Positions 1 to 6,810 of a stretch of DNA of 15,335 bases are shown piece by piece. Position 1 is the stretch's first letter; each line of letters opens with the position of its first letter. The stretch is from positions 1 to 15,335 of the forward strand of contig DASRXC010000072.1 of NCBI GenBank assembly GCA_035654355.1, read 5' to 3'. The DNA comes from JAFAHD01 sp035654355 (lineage in GTDB: Bacteria > Vulcanimicrobiota > Vulcanimicrobiia > Eremiobacterales > Eremiobacteraceae). The position numbers were made by a program, and so were the translations under genes. The notes under the pieces were generated by a model, which was given only the letters and a program-made list of their open reading frames with translations, was not told the DNA's origin and did not search any database.

Positions 1-189
1 TATTCGTGGCTTGCCCGAGAGGCGCGCCGTCCACTGGCGATTCGTGCGGCTGCCTCGATCATCGCGCGCGATCCGCTGTGGCTGCTGGTGCCGTGGCATC
101 GCGTCGTGCACAAAGGCGGGAATGTCGCGCGTGCCGGCGGACCGAAGCGCAAGGAAGAGTTGTTGGCGCGAGAACGGCGCCGCTCCTAA
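1..189 (+). CDS. Alkyltransferase-like protein (ATL, YbaZ type), C-terminal part
   Basis: The gene is cut by the left edge; the last 62 codons are present and end in TAA. Seen: frame 1 reads a Tyr-Ser-x-Leu-Ala start, an RAAASIIARDP helix, then LVPWHRVVHKGGNVARAGGPKRKEELLARE. This is the DNA-binding and active-site region of the O6-alkylguanine-DNA alkyltransferase fold. In true methyltransferases the motif is PCHRV with Cys as methyl acceptor; here it is PWHRV (Trp at about codon 32). Known: Trp at this position marks alkyltransferase-like proteins such as E. coli YbaZ and fission yeast Atl1. These bind O6-alkylguanine, flip it out and pass the lesion to nucleotide excision repair without removing the alkyl group. 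Inferred role: cytoplasmic lesion sensor. The N-terminus is outside the window, so a longer domain arrangement cannot be excluded. The next gene starts 15 nt downstream on the same strand. Confidence 0.85.
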   Translation, partial: YSWLAREARRPLAIRAAASIIARDPLWLLVPWHRVVHKGGNVARAGGPKRKEELLARERRRS

Positions 190-204
190 AAAGGCGAGGG
201 CGAA

Positions 205-975
205 ATGCGGTTTTTAGCAGCATTACTGGCCGCCATGCTTTCATTCGTGGCGCCGACTCTGGCGTATGCAGATCCGAGCCAGGCGGCCTTAGACCAGGTG
301 TCGTTGCTGGGCCGCCAGCTGGCTGCCTACGACGCGAGTGCCGCCGCTGCCATGGACGCGGTTCTCGCGCTGAAGCCAGACAAGGACAAAATGGGTTTAT
401 ATCTTGGTGAAGTAGGCAATGACGGCTGGACGTTTTTCTTCGGCCGTTTGAACGCTGCGAACAACGCGTTTCTGATCTCGTACGAAGCGAAACAAAACGG
501 TGATCATTTCGTAGCGAGCGCGTTCACGCTGCCCGCTGAGGACTCTGGTGACTTGGCATCGCTCGCACGAGCCGTGGTCGCCGCAAAGGCCGACTTTGGC
601 ACCGCGTCTCATCCGCAAGCGCAGTACAATATCGCCGCCATCGTCCAGCCTGACGACTCCATCTTCGTCTACGTCTACCCCGCGCAAACGTCGAACGATG
701 TGCTCGTCTATGGCGCCGACTGGCGCTACCAGTACTCAGCCGACGGCCGTACGTTGATAGAGCGGCGTCAGCTGCATCGCACGCTGCTGCAGAACCCGAT
801 CTACGCCAACATGGCCGCCATAGTACACACCGACGTCTTAAGCGATATTCCCGTCGAAACCGATGTGTTTTGGAGCTTGCTGCGCCGGATCCCGACCTAC
901 GTATCAGCCGGCGGATGGACGTTCGGCATCGCAAGCGACGGCTCGATCAAAATTATCTCGCAGATACCTAAGTGA
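205..975 (+). CDS. Secreted protein of unknown function (256 aa)
   Basis: I do not recognise a family. The ATG at 205 has a purine-rich GGCGAGGG just upstream and lies 15 nt after the preceding stop, so co-transcription with the ATL gene is likely. The first 22 residues form a signal peptide: MRF, then a hydrophobic stretch (LAALLAAMLSFVAPTLA), then a likely signal peptidase I site after AYA (before DPSQ). The mature part, about 234 residues, is soluble-looking with alternating hydrophobic positions and many aromatics (GWTFFFGRL, IFVYVYPAQ). GGWTFGIASDGSIKII near the C-terminus resembles a beta hairpin. There is no cysteine in the mature part and no catalytic motif that I can name. The TGA at 973-975 lies one base from the TAG of the convergent gene, leaving no room for a terminator between them. 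Confidence 0.8.
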   Translation: MRFLAALLAAMLSFVAPTLAYADPSQAALDQVSLLGRQLAAYDASAAAAMDAVLALKPDKDKMGLYLGEVGNDGWTFFFGRLNAANNAFLISYEAKQNGDHFVASAFTLPAEDSGDLASLARAVVAAKADFGTASHPQAQYNIAAIVQPDDSIFVYVYPAQTSNDVLVYGADWRYQYSADGRTLIERRQLHRTLLQNPIYANMAAIVHTDVLSDIPVETDVFWSLLRRIPTYVSAGGWTFGIASDGSIKIISQIPK

Positions 976-976
976 C

Positions 977-1477
977 CTACGCGCGAGAATCCGCTTCGAG
1001 CTTCTCGTAAAACGCACGCGAGCGCTGCGCAAAGCGCTCGAAGTTGCGGAAGTTCCAGTCGCCCCAAATCTCGCGATACAGCGTGATCGTCGGCAACAGG
1101 GCATCCCAGGCGCGATGGGTACCGTCGCGCAGGTACTCGATGAGCGGTTCTTCGTCTACGACGCCGAACTTGGCCTGAATGCCGATGTCTTCGTACCAAT
1201 TGGCGAGCCGGATCTCGGGGTGGGCGTCGCGATCGATCGGATCGGCGCGCAAGCCATCGCGGAACACGGGATCTTGCATTTTCTTCGGCAGGTCGTTCAG
1301 CGTGAATGCGAACCATCGCTGAAAGTCAGTGCCGTTGAAATGGCTCGACGCCGCCTGAAGCGCGGCGAGCTGGTTGGCGTGCGCGTTGGCGCGCAGCTGG
1401 CGCAGCGCTACGAACGCCGACACGAGGAAAATCAGCAGCGTGAAGAGCGAGGCAATCGTTTGGATCAGCTGTAGCAT
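977..1477 (-). CDS. Membrane-anchored cytosolic protein, DUF4760-like (166 aa)
   Basis: An ATG at 1477 opens a 166-residue protein with one N-terminal transmembrane segment (about residues 5-25, LIQTIASLFTLLIFLVSAFVAL) followed by RQLRANAHANQLAALQAA. This helix-then-basic-amphipathic layout is common in small bacterial proteins grouped as DUF4760-like. The rest is helical and rich in Trp, Phe and charged residues (IRLANWYEDIGI, LYREIWGDWNFRNFERFAQRSRAFYEKLE). No enzymatic motif is visible. It is the last gene of the leftward run from 3420, 13 nt after the stop of the preceding membrane protein. No clear Shine-Dalgarno is seen, so it may depend on read-through translation. The family assignment rests on overall pattern only and is tentative. 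Confidence 0.75.
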   Translation of the reverse strand: MLQLIQTIASLFTLLIFLVSAFVALRQLRANAHANQLAALQAASSHFNGTDFQRWFAFTLNDLPKKMQDPVFRDGLRADPIDRDAHPEIRLANWYEDIGIQAKFGVVDEEPLIEYLRDGTHRAWDALLPTITLYREIWGDWNFRNFERFAQRSRAFYEKLEADSRA

Positions 1478-1490
1478 GGCGGCTGGGGCC

Positions 1491-1925
1491 CTAGGTACTC
1501 GCGGTGTACGCCTCGCGCGGGCGGAGCCCGATCAAGACCCCCGCTAGCACCGCGCGGAAAATCGTGCTGAGCAGCAGCAGATGGTTCGGATAGATGGCGT
1601 CGGCGCCGCGGGCTGCGATCTCGTAGATCTCAATGATCACCACGAAGATCAACACCAGGATGACCGCGTCGACGACGGCGCGGTACCGCACTGGATCTCT
1701 TGATACCGCGAGCGCCAAATAGCTCAACCCTAACACGATCGCGCCGATGCCTTTGACGAGTACCGACACTGCCGGAGTGGCGGGCGTGTCGGGCAGGATG
1801 AGCGGATACCAGGTTTGGGTCGAGAAGATCATGATAAGGCCACCGACGAGCAAGCCAATCGCGAGGATCGTGAACAACCCGCGTAAGATCGCGTGCGGCG
1901 CGGCGGCGTTGACAGCGGAACTCAT
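1491..1925 (-). CDS. Four-helix integral membrane protein (144 aa)
   Basis: The frame stays open upstream to 2063, but the start is placed at the ATG at 1925. A GGAGGT (1932-1937 on the complement) lies 6 nt ahead of it, and the ATG overlaps the hflX stop as ATGA. The 144-residue product has four predicted transmembrane helices, at about residues 14-34 (LRGLFTILAIGLLVGGLIMI), 54-76, 85-105 (VVDAVILVLIFVVIIEIYEI) and 115-135. There is a short acidic/polar loop and an Arg-rich C-terminus. I recognise no family signature. The overlap implies translational coupling to hflX, so the two proteins are likely made together, but a shared function is only inferred. Confidence 0.8.
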   Translation of the reverse strand: MSSAVNAAAPHAILRGLFTILAIGLLVGGLIMIFSTQTWYPLILPDTPATPAVSVLVKGIGAIVLGLSYLALAVSRDPVRYRAVVDAVILVLIFVVIIEIYEIAARGADAIYPNHLLLLSTIFRAVLAGVLIGLRPREAYTAST

Positions 1926-2986
1926 GGGCTTACCTCCGATCGCGCGGCGGTGAGCGCTTTTTGGATCCGCGCGCGCAGCGCCGGCAAACCGGCGCCCGTC
2001 TTTGCTGATACCCCAACGCCACCATCCGGCACCACGCCGGCCGTCAAGTCCGTCTTGTTCCACGCCATGACGACGGGCTTATCGCCGGCGCCAAGCTGCG
2101 CGAGCAGTGCATCTACTGCATCGCGCTGGCGCTGCCAGAATGGATTGCTGAGGTCGACGACGTGCACGAGCATCGTCGCGTCCACGACTTCCTCGAGCGT
2201 CGCTTGGAAAGCGGCGACCAGCTCCTTGGGCAAGTCGGTGATAAAGCCGACCGTGTCGGCGAGTACGACATCGCCGCCCTCGAGGTGCAACCTTCGCAGC
2301 GTCGGGTCGAGCGTTGCGAAAGGCTGATCGGCCACGAACACCGCAGCGCCAGTCAGCGCGTTGAGCAGCGACGATTTGCCTGCATTCGTATAGCCGACGA
2401 GCGCGACGACAGGCGTGCCTTCGCGCGAGCGCCGCTGCTCGCGCCGGCGCTTTCTGACTTGAGCGAGCTGGCGCTCGAGGTGCGAGATGCGCAGGCGGAT
2501 GCGCCGCCGATCCACTTCCAGTTTCGTCTCGCCCGGGCCGCGCGTGCCGATGCCGCCGCCCAAGCGCGAGAGCGAATCCCTCGCGCCGATAAGGTTGGCG
2601 GCGCGATGGCGCAGCTGTGCCAGTTCGACCTGCAGCTTGCCTTCGGCCGTGCGCGCGTGACGGGCGAAGATGTCGAGGATGACGACATTGCGATCGATGA
2701 CGAACGTCTCGCCGCCCACGATCTTCTCGAGCGCCGCCCGTTGTCGCGGACGCAACGTGTTGAGCACCACCACGCCGTCGGCATCGCGTTCGCGCACGAG
2801 CGCCGCGAGCTCGTCTGCTTTGCCGGCGCCGACGAGCGTCGACGGATCGATCTTCGGGCGGCGCTGGACGACGCGCGCGATGACCTGCGTGCCGGCCGCA
2901 CGCGCGAGCGCAACCAGCTCGTCGAGTTCGACCTCAAAGCGCGCGCGATCGTCGCCGGTGTCGACACCGGCGATGATGACGCGCTC
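1922..2986 (-). CDS. hflX: GTPase HflX (start codon unresolved)
   Basis: Ribosome-associated GTPase that splits or rescues stalled ribosomes in the cytoplasm. Homology begins near 2986 (ERVIIAGVDTGDD) and runs about 354 residues to the TGA at 1922. Seen in order: the N-terminal HflX domain (QRRPKIDPSTLVGAGKADEL, then VIDRNVVILDIFARHA and EGKLQVELAQLRH), the glycine-rich GGGIGTRGPGE (about 143-153), a basic coiled linker, and the G domain. The G domain has a GYTNAGKS P-loop (about 198-205), FATLDPT, DTVGF (about 244-248), NKTD (about 310-313) and a SAKTG G5. Every expected motif is intact. Oddity: no ATG, GTG, TTG or CTG upstream of the homology start is in frame back to the stop at 3152. The first usable start is the GTG at 2797, which would delete about 63 conserved residues. 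A one-base shift would join the GTG at 2991 to the frame. The gene follows a 134-aa unknown protein, not hfq. Confidence 0.9.
   Translation of the reverse strand, partial: ERVIIAGVDTGDDRARFEVELDELVALARAAGTQVIARVVQRRPKIDPSTLVGAGKADELAALVRERDADGVVVLNTLRPRQRAALEKIVGGETFVIDRNVVILDIFARHARTAEGKLQVELAQLRHRAANLIGARDSLSRLGGGIGTRGPGETKLEVDRRRIRLRISHLERQLAQVRKRRREQRRSREGTPVVALVGYTNAGKSSLLNALTGAAVFVADQPFATLDPTLRRLHLEGGDVVLADTVGFITDLPKELVAAFQATLEEVVDATMLVHVVDLSNPFWQRQRDAVDALLAQLGAGDKPVVMAWNKTDLTAGVVPDGGVGVSAKTGAGLPALRARIQKALTAARSEVSP
1932..1937 (-). promoter_or_regulatory. Shine-Dalgarno GGAGGT inside the 3' end of hflX
   Basis: The complement reads GGAGGT, 6 nt before the ATG at 1925. It decides the start of the membrane protein and rejects the 46 extra upstream codons of the open frame, which lie in hflX. 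Confidence 0.8.
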
Positions 2987-3015
2987 GGCACGAGGCCGAG
3001 TGTGATGAAGGGCCG

Positions 3016-3420
3016 TTACGAAACGGAGACCGCGGTCAAAGGCGGTGCGCCTTTGCGCAGGCCGAACGGATGATCGGCGACGGGCGTGACGGGTGAGAAG
3101 CGCAGCTGGTTCTGGTAGGTCGAGACGAGTAGCTCGATGCCGCCGTGCACGCTATTTTCTTCAGCGACGCACTTGGAGAGCTTCTTGTGCATGTATTCTT
3201 CAAGATTGCTCAGCGCGTGTTGCCAGTAGGAGTCTCTTGTCAGGCGAGTAGCGTCAAAATGATTCTTGTCGACGAGCCAAACAAAAACCGGCTCGCTGCC
3301 TTCCCGGAACCCCAGTAAGAAGAGGGGTGTTGGCTGCGCTGCCGGTTCAGTGTCTGGGTGGAACGAGCACATGGTGTAGAATTCAAGCAGAACGTGTTCC
3401 GGTTCGATCGGTTTTGCCAC
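3016..3420 (-). CDS. Uncharacterised 134-aa protein upstream of hflX
   Basis: The frame is open to 3642, but the start is placed at the GTG at 3420, which has an excellent AGGAGG (complement of 3426-3431) 5 nt ahead. The product begins with VAKPIEPEHVLLEFYTMCSF. It has a beta-rich middle (PLFLLGFREGSEPVFVWLVDK), a helical segment (SYWQHALSNLEEYMHKKLSK) and a polar C-terminal tail ending VSVS. I recognise no family; there is no signal peptide or transmembrane helix, so it is probably cytosolic. Its TAA at 3016 falls at or just inside the expected 5' end of hflX, so the two genes are almost certainly co-transcribed. Starts further upstream (for example the Met of MSGRWP) would add Arg-rich sequence with no convincing ribosome binding site. 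Confidence 0.7.
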   Translation of the reverse strand: MAKPIEPEHVLLEFYTMCSFHPDTEPAAQPTPLFLLGFREGSEPVFVWLVDKNHFDATRLTRDSYWQHALSNLEEYMHKKLSKCVAEENSVHGGIELLVSTYQNQLRFSPVTPVADHPFGLRKGAPPLTAVSVS

Positions 3421-3425
3421 GAACG

Positions 3426-3431
3426 CCTCCT
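3426..3431 (-). promoter_or_regulatory. Shine-Dalgarno AGGAGG fixing the GTG start at 3420
   Basis: The complement reads AGGAGG, 5 nt from GTG. It lies in the 206-nt gap (3421-3626) between two divergent genes, which should hold both promoters. The only AT-rich spot I see there is agataatagtaag near 3549-3561, with no convincing -35 partner. Confidence 0.7.
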
Positions 3432-3626
3432 GGATCGACCGAGGCCATCGGCCGGACATCGAGTCGGACGCGACGCGCCAGATGCGAGGTTGGTCCGTTC
3501 CGCATTTTTCGTCGCGCGCATAAACCGGTCCCTTATCCCGGCGCCAGCAGATAATAGTAAGCGGGAGGACCTCGCCCGTCCCACGGCGCAAACCGCCCGA
3601 GGGCTGAGTTCTCTCGGCCCAAACGC

Positions 3627-4415
3627 ATGCATGTGCCGCCACCGTTCTTCATCCAAGTCTCTGACACGCATCTATTCGAGGATGCGGCCGCCAAGCTATG
3701 GGATGTCGCGCCCGATCGAGCGCTCGACGCGGCGGTAGAAGCGCTCGCCGGACTCGACGGCAAGCCGAGCTTCGTCCTCGTCACTGGCGATTGTTCCGCC
3801 GACGGCAGTGAGGCCTCATATCTGCGCCTCGCAGGCAAGCTCCAACGTCTCGGGGCTCCGGTGTACTACATCCCAGGCAATCATGACGACGCGCAGCGCA
3901 TGGCCCGTCTGCTCGCCGGCCGCGCGATCAATCCCGGCGACAAGCTCATGCAGGATTTCGACGCCGAAGGCTGGCGCTTCATCTTACTTGACAGCTCAGT
4001 GCCGGATCAGGATTGGGGAGCGCTCGGCAAGGAGCAGCTCCAATGGCTGCGCGACGCGCTCGCTCAGCGCCAAGCTATGCCGACGATGGTCGTCGTCCAT
4101 CATAACCCGTTGCCGATCGGTTCGGCGTGGCTCGATACCATGACGATCGCCGATGCCGATGAGCTATTGCCCATACTCGATGCTGCGCCGCAAGTGCGCG
4201 CTGTGTTATTCGGACACATCCATCAAGAGTCGACCGTTGAACGCGGCAGCACGAAGTACATGAGCGTGCCGTCAACGTTTTTCCAATTCAAACCGCGCTC
4301 GGCGACATTCGCCGAGGATCACGTGCCCGCGGGAGCGCGCATCGTGCACCTCGATCCCGGAGCATTCAGCACCGCCGTCATCCGGTTCGGACAGCCGCTC
4401 CCTACGCTTTCATAA
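3627..4415 (+). CDS. CpdA-like metallophosphoesterase (possible cyclic nucleotide phosphodiesterase)
   Basis: A calcineurin-type dinuclear metal phosphoesterase of 262 aa, close to the usual length of CpdA/Icc and related class III cyclic nucleotide phosphodiesterases. Metal-site motifs are all present: SDTH (Asp13, His15), TGDCS (Asp55), GNHD (Asn85, His86), VHHNP (His158-159) and GHIH (His197, His199). In most CpdA-like proteins the second motif is GDL or GDI; here it is GDC followed by SADGSEASY, which still fits the family pattern xDGxxxxY. There is no signal peptide, so it is probably cytosolic. The substrate (cAMP, another cyclic nucleotide or a different phosphodiester) cannot be told from sequence. 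The start is the ATG at 3627, with no good Shine-Dalgarno; a GTG two codons later is an alternative. The gene is read divergently from the hflX cluster, and its last 14 nt overlap the tail of udgX on the opposite strand. Confidence 0.85.
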   Translation: MHVPPPFFIQVSDTHLFEDAAAKLWDVAPDRALDAAVEALAGLDGKPSFVLVTGDCSADGSEASYLRLAGKLQRLGAPVYYIPGNHDDAQRMARLLAGRAINPGDKLMQDFDAEGWRFILLDSSVPDQDWGALGKEQLQWLRDALAQRQAMPTMVVVHHNPLPIGSAWLDTMTIADADELLPILDAAPQVRAVLFGHIHQESTVERGSTKYMSVPSTFFQFKPRSATFAEDHVPAGARIVHLDPGAFSTAVIRFGQPLPTLS

Positions 4416-5032
4416 AGCGGCGCACGAGCTTCAGATCCGAAACGAAGTCGGCCAGCGCTTGGCGGCGCGCCGCAGCGTCGGGTGCTCGTAAGATAGAGGA
4501 TGGATGAACCGTCGCCATCACGCGCGGAGCGAGATCGGATTGCAGCACTTCGCCGCGATGCTTGGTCAGCCGGAAGCTCGCGCCAAGCAGCACTTGCGCG
4601 GCAGTGGCGCCAAGCGCGACGACCAGGTCTGGTCGGACGAGCTCGATCTCTTCTTGCAACCAGGGCCTGCACGCCACGATCTCTGTGCGCTTCGGTTTTT
4701 GATGGATGCGCCGCTTGCCGCGCCAGATGTACTTGAAGTGCTTGACGGCATTGGTAAGGTAGACATCCTTCAGGGAAATGCCGTTGTAGGAGCGCCTTGC
4801 GTAACAACGCTCCAGCTGGGCCGACAAATGGATGGCCTTCGACGTCCTCGCGATCGCCCGGTTCCTCGCCGACCAGCATGAGCGGTGCGCGAGCGCGACC
4901 TTCGCCGAAAACCGTTTGCGTGGCCTGACGATAGAGATCGCAGCCGCGGCAGTCTGCTGCGGCCTGGCGCAGACTTGTGAGCGAAATCGTCTTCGGGAAG
5001 AAGTCCGCTGCGGAACGTTTACGCTTAGCCAT
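4402..5032 (-). pseudogene. udgX: UdgX-type uracil-DNA glycosylase, interrupted by one frameshift
   Basis: Two adjoining frames together give a complete UdgX of about 210 aa. Frame A starts at the ATG at 5032 (MAKRKRSAADFF) and carries the cluster Cys pair DCRGC (28 and 31), then VGEEPGDREDVEGHPFVGPAG (motif A, about 54-74), and is good up to LLRKAL near 4787. Frame B takes over near 4785-4780 (NGISLKDVYLTNAVKHFKY), then RGKRRIHQKP, VACRPWL, VVALGATAAQVLLG and ATVHPSSILRAP, ending in TAG at 4402. The KRRIH loop, including the His (about residue 110) that in mycobacterial UdgX bonds covalently to the abasic sugar, is intact. Known: UdgX binds uracil-DNA tightly and irreversibly. The His in VKHFKY sits where family 4 enzymes have a cluster Cys, as in UdgX. 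Joining the frames needs one base removed or two added. The rest is undamaged, so a sequencing error is as likely as a recent mutation. Confidence 0.85.
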
Positions 5033-5060
5033 CTCGTGTAGAACGACGACGGGGTGTGCT

Positions 5061-6677
5061 TCAGGGTTTGCGCAGGACGAGCTCCCATTCGCCGTCGTCA
5101 GCGAGGACCAGTTCGTCCGCGGCGACGAGGGCGCCGCGTTTGCGCTGTACCAGCGTGCATAGTGTACCCGTGATGTCGATGGTGCCGCGTGAACCCGGAC
5201 CCAGCGCGAGCCCGGTGACAAGCGGCGCAGCAAGCGCCGCTGCCGAGTACGATGCGCGAATGCGGAAGTGCCGTTCGACCGCCTTGGCCATATTCGGGTC
5301 GGCGATGCGCATCACGACCGGAAGATCGGGCGCATACGCGAGCGAAGTCAACGCGATTTCGAGGTTGGCGCTATCGCTGTCGGTCACGGCTAGGAGCGCC
5401 GCCGCGTCGGCGACTCGCACCATCTCCTGAGCGCCCTCGCTGGTCGCGTCGGCTGTCATCACGTGCGCGCCAAGCGCGCGAACATCGTCAGCGAGCGCCT
5501 CGTTCGGCTTACGGTCGATCACGGCAACCCGATGGCCTGAGTGCAGCAAATATTGCGTGACGCGCGCGCCGACATTGCCGAACCCGCACACGACCACATG
5601 ACCGCTGCCGACCACGTGATGGCGGCCTTGCGCGAATTCGAAGGATCGACGCGTGATGGTGGCGGTGAGATACGCGAGCAGCGAGCCCGTGATTGCGATG
5701 CCGCCAATCATCGCCAAGATCCCAACCGCTTTGGAGGCATCATCCGTGCGCAGCAATGTGATGTCGCCGAATCCGGTGGTCGTCGCCGTTGTGACGACGA
5801 AATAGATCGCATCGAACAATCGTATGCCAAGCTTATGCTGGAAGAAGAAGGTCGCGAAAATCAGCAGGATTCCCAACGAGGCATAGAGCGCAACCAGCAA
5901 CGGATCGTAGCGCCGGCGCACCAAACGCTGCCACAACGATTCGCGGCGGCGGACCACCAGTGACGGACGCCGCTTGCGCGCGCCACCCGGCGGCCTGGGC
6001 GCATCGTCGAGCATGCACGCAATCGTGACGGGTGCGCCGGCCGGAATGGTGTCCGAGTCGGACGGAAAGGCGCGGTCGCCGATCGCCACCACCAGCCGGC
6101 GCTGCTGTAGATCCACCTCACTGACTCTGCGGCCGGCGCACTCCAACTCCTCGGCGGATCCGCGGCAAAAGGTGAAAAGCTGTTCTGTGTAGCGAGGGAA
6201 CTCGATCGCCTGGTAGACCGACGGGTTGAGACATGAGGCCGCAAACGTCGCAGCTGAAAACGTCTCGGGGCTGACCGCCTCGCTGTTCTCAAGATTGGTC
6301 ACGATCTTGCGGCCAAGCCAGCGGTTGAACTGGCGCAGCACGATGCGGATGCCTGGATTGAGGTCGCGCGCCGCCAGCGCGACGCGAAGGTTAGACTGGT
6401 CGTCCTGCGTGATCGCTAAGATCGTCCCCGCGGCTTGGACGCCGGCGCGCACAAGCACAGCCGGACGGCGAGCGTCTCCGAACAGATTCGAGATCAGCGG
6501 GTGAGAAGGCTCGACTTCGCGCTCGGGGTCGGGCCGGATCGCGACGATCCGCTTTCCGGCGCGCGCCAACCCGCGGCAGACCTCGACACCCAGCTCGTCG
6601 TGACCGAGCACGACGATGACGTCGACGGTCAACGGCTTGCTTGTCGGGGCTTTAAGCTCCTCAGCCGCCTCGCTCAA
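5061..6677 (-). CDS. Potassium channel with RCK domains on both sides of the pore
   Basis: A 538-aa inner-membrane K+ channel. Numbered from the TTG at 6677: a first RCK/TrkA-N Rossmann domain (about 17-125) with a degenerate nucleotide motif GHDELG; an accessory region (about 140-225); a basic linker; TM1 (about 259-278); a pore helix with the selectivity filter TTGFGD (about 300-305); TM2 (about 315-339); then a second RCK domain (about 359-480) with a canonical GFGNVG and a short C-terminal lobe. RCK domains bind NAD(H), nucleotides or cations and gate the pore. The start is chosen because GGAGGT (6686-6691 complement) lies 8 nt before the TTG; a GTG at 6734 would add 19 mostly basic residues with a poor ribosome site. 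It is 28 nt downstream of the unrelated udgX start. A transporter subunit (TrkA/KtrA) is excluded because pore and RCK are on one chain. Confidence 0.88.
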   Translation of the reverse strand: MSEAAEELKAPTSKPLTVDVIVVLGHDELGVEVCRGLARAGKRIVAIRPDPEREVEPSHPLISNLFGDARRPAVLVRAGVQAAGTILAITQDDQSNLRVALAARDLNPGIRIVLRQFNRWLGRKIVTNLENSEAVSPETFSAATFAASCLNPSVYQAIEFPRYTEQLFTFCRGSAEELECAGRRVSEVDLQQRRLVVAIGDRAFPSDSDTIPAGAPVTIACMLDDAPRPPGGARKRRPSLVVRRRESLWQRLVRRRYDPLLVALYASLGILLIFATFFFQHKLGIRLFDAIYFVVTTATTTGFGDITLLRTDDASKAVGILAMIGGIAITGSLLAYLTATITRRSFEFAQGRHHVVGSGHVVVCGFGNVGARVTQYLLHSGHRVAVIDRKPNEALADDVRALGAHVMTADATSEGAQEMVRVADAAALLAVTDSDSANLEIALTSLAYAPDLPVVMRIADPNMAKAVERHFRIRASYSAAALAAPLVTGLALGPGSRGTIDITGTLCTLVQRKRGALVAADELVLADDGEWELVLRKP

Positions 6678-6685
6678 AAGCGCGC

Positions 6686-6691
6686 ACCTCC
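6686..6691 (-). promoter_or_regulatory. Shine-Dalgarno GGAGGT supporting a TTG start for the K+ channel
   Basis: GGAGGT on the complement, 8 nt ahead of the TTG at 6677 and inside the longer open frame that begins at 6734. The 5' gap to the divergent gene at 6804-6811 probably holds both promoters, but I see no clear -35/-10 pair there. Confidence 0.6.
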
Positions 6692-6810
6692 GGCGCTTGG
6701 GGAAGTTCGGCGCCCGGCGCCGACGTCCCGTCACTTCTTATTTTCGGCTCGATTCTGTCGCCGGAAATGCCGATATTTGAAGAGGGACCGTTAAGAGAAA
6801 CCCGTGAGCA

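Noticed and set aside
863..1474. 203-codon plus-strand frame after the secreted protein
   Set aside because: It begins inside the secreted-protein gene in another frame and is antisense to the membrane-anchored protein, whose transmembrane helix and codon pattern are much more natural.
2353..2991. 212-codon minus-strand frame overlapping hflX
   Set aside because: Low-complexity Ser/Arg-rich shadow of the HflX frame. Its GTG at 2991 is only of interest as a possible true start if an indel is present.
2162..3073. 303-codon open frame on the plus strand opposite hflX
   Set aside because: It is the antisense shadow of a clear GTPase gene; its product is an Arg/Ala/Asp-rich sequence without domains, as GC-rich antisense frames usually are.
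3016..3420. Possible hfq upstream of hflX
   Set aside because: The protein is 134 aa and lacks the Sm1/Sm2 motifs of Hfq; only the gene position is similar.
5541..5963. Plus-strand frame of 140 codons within the K+ channel
   Set aside because: Antisense to the selectivity filter and TM2; no ribosome site or domain.
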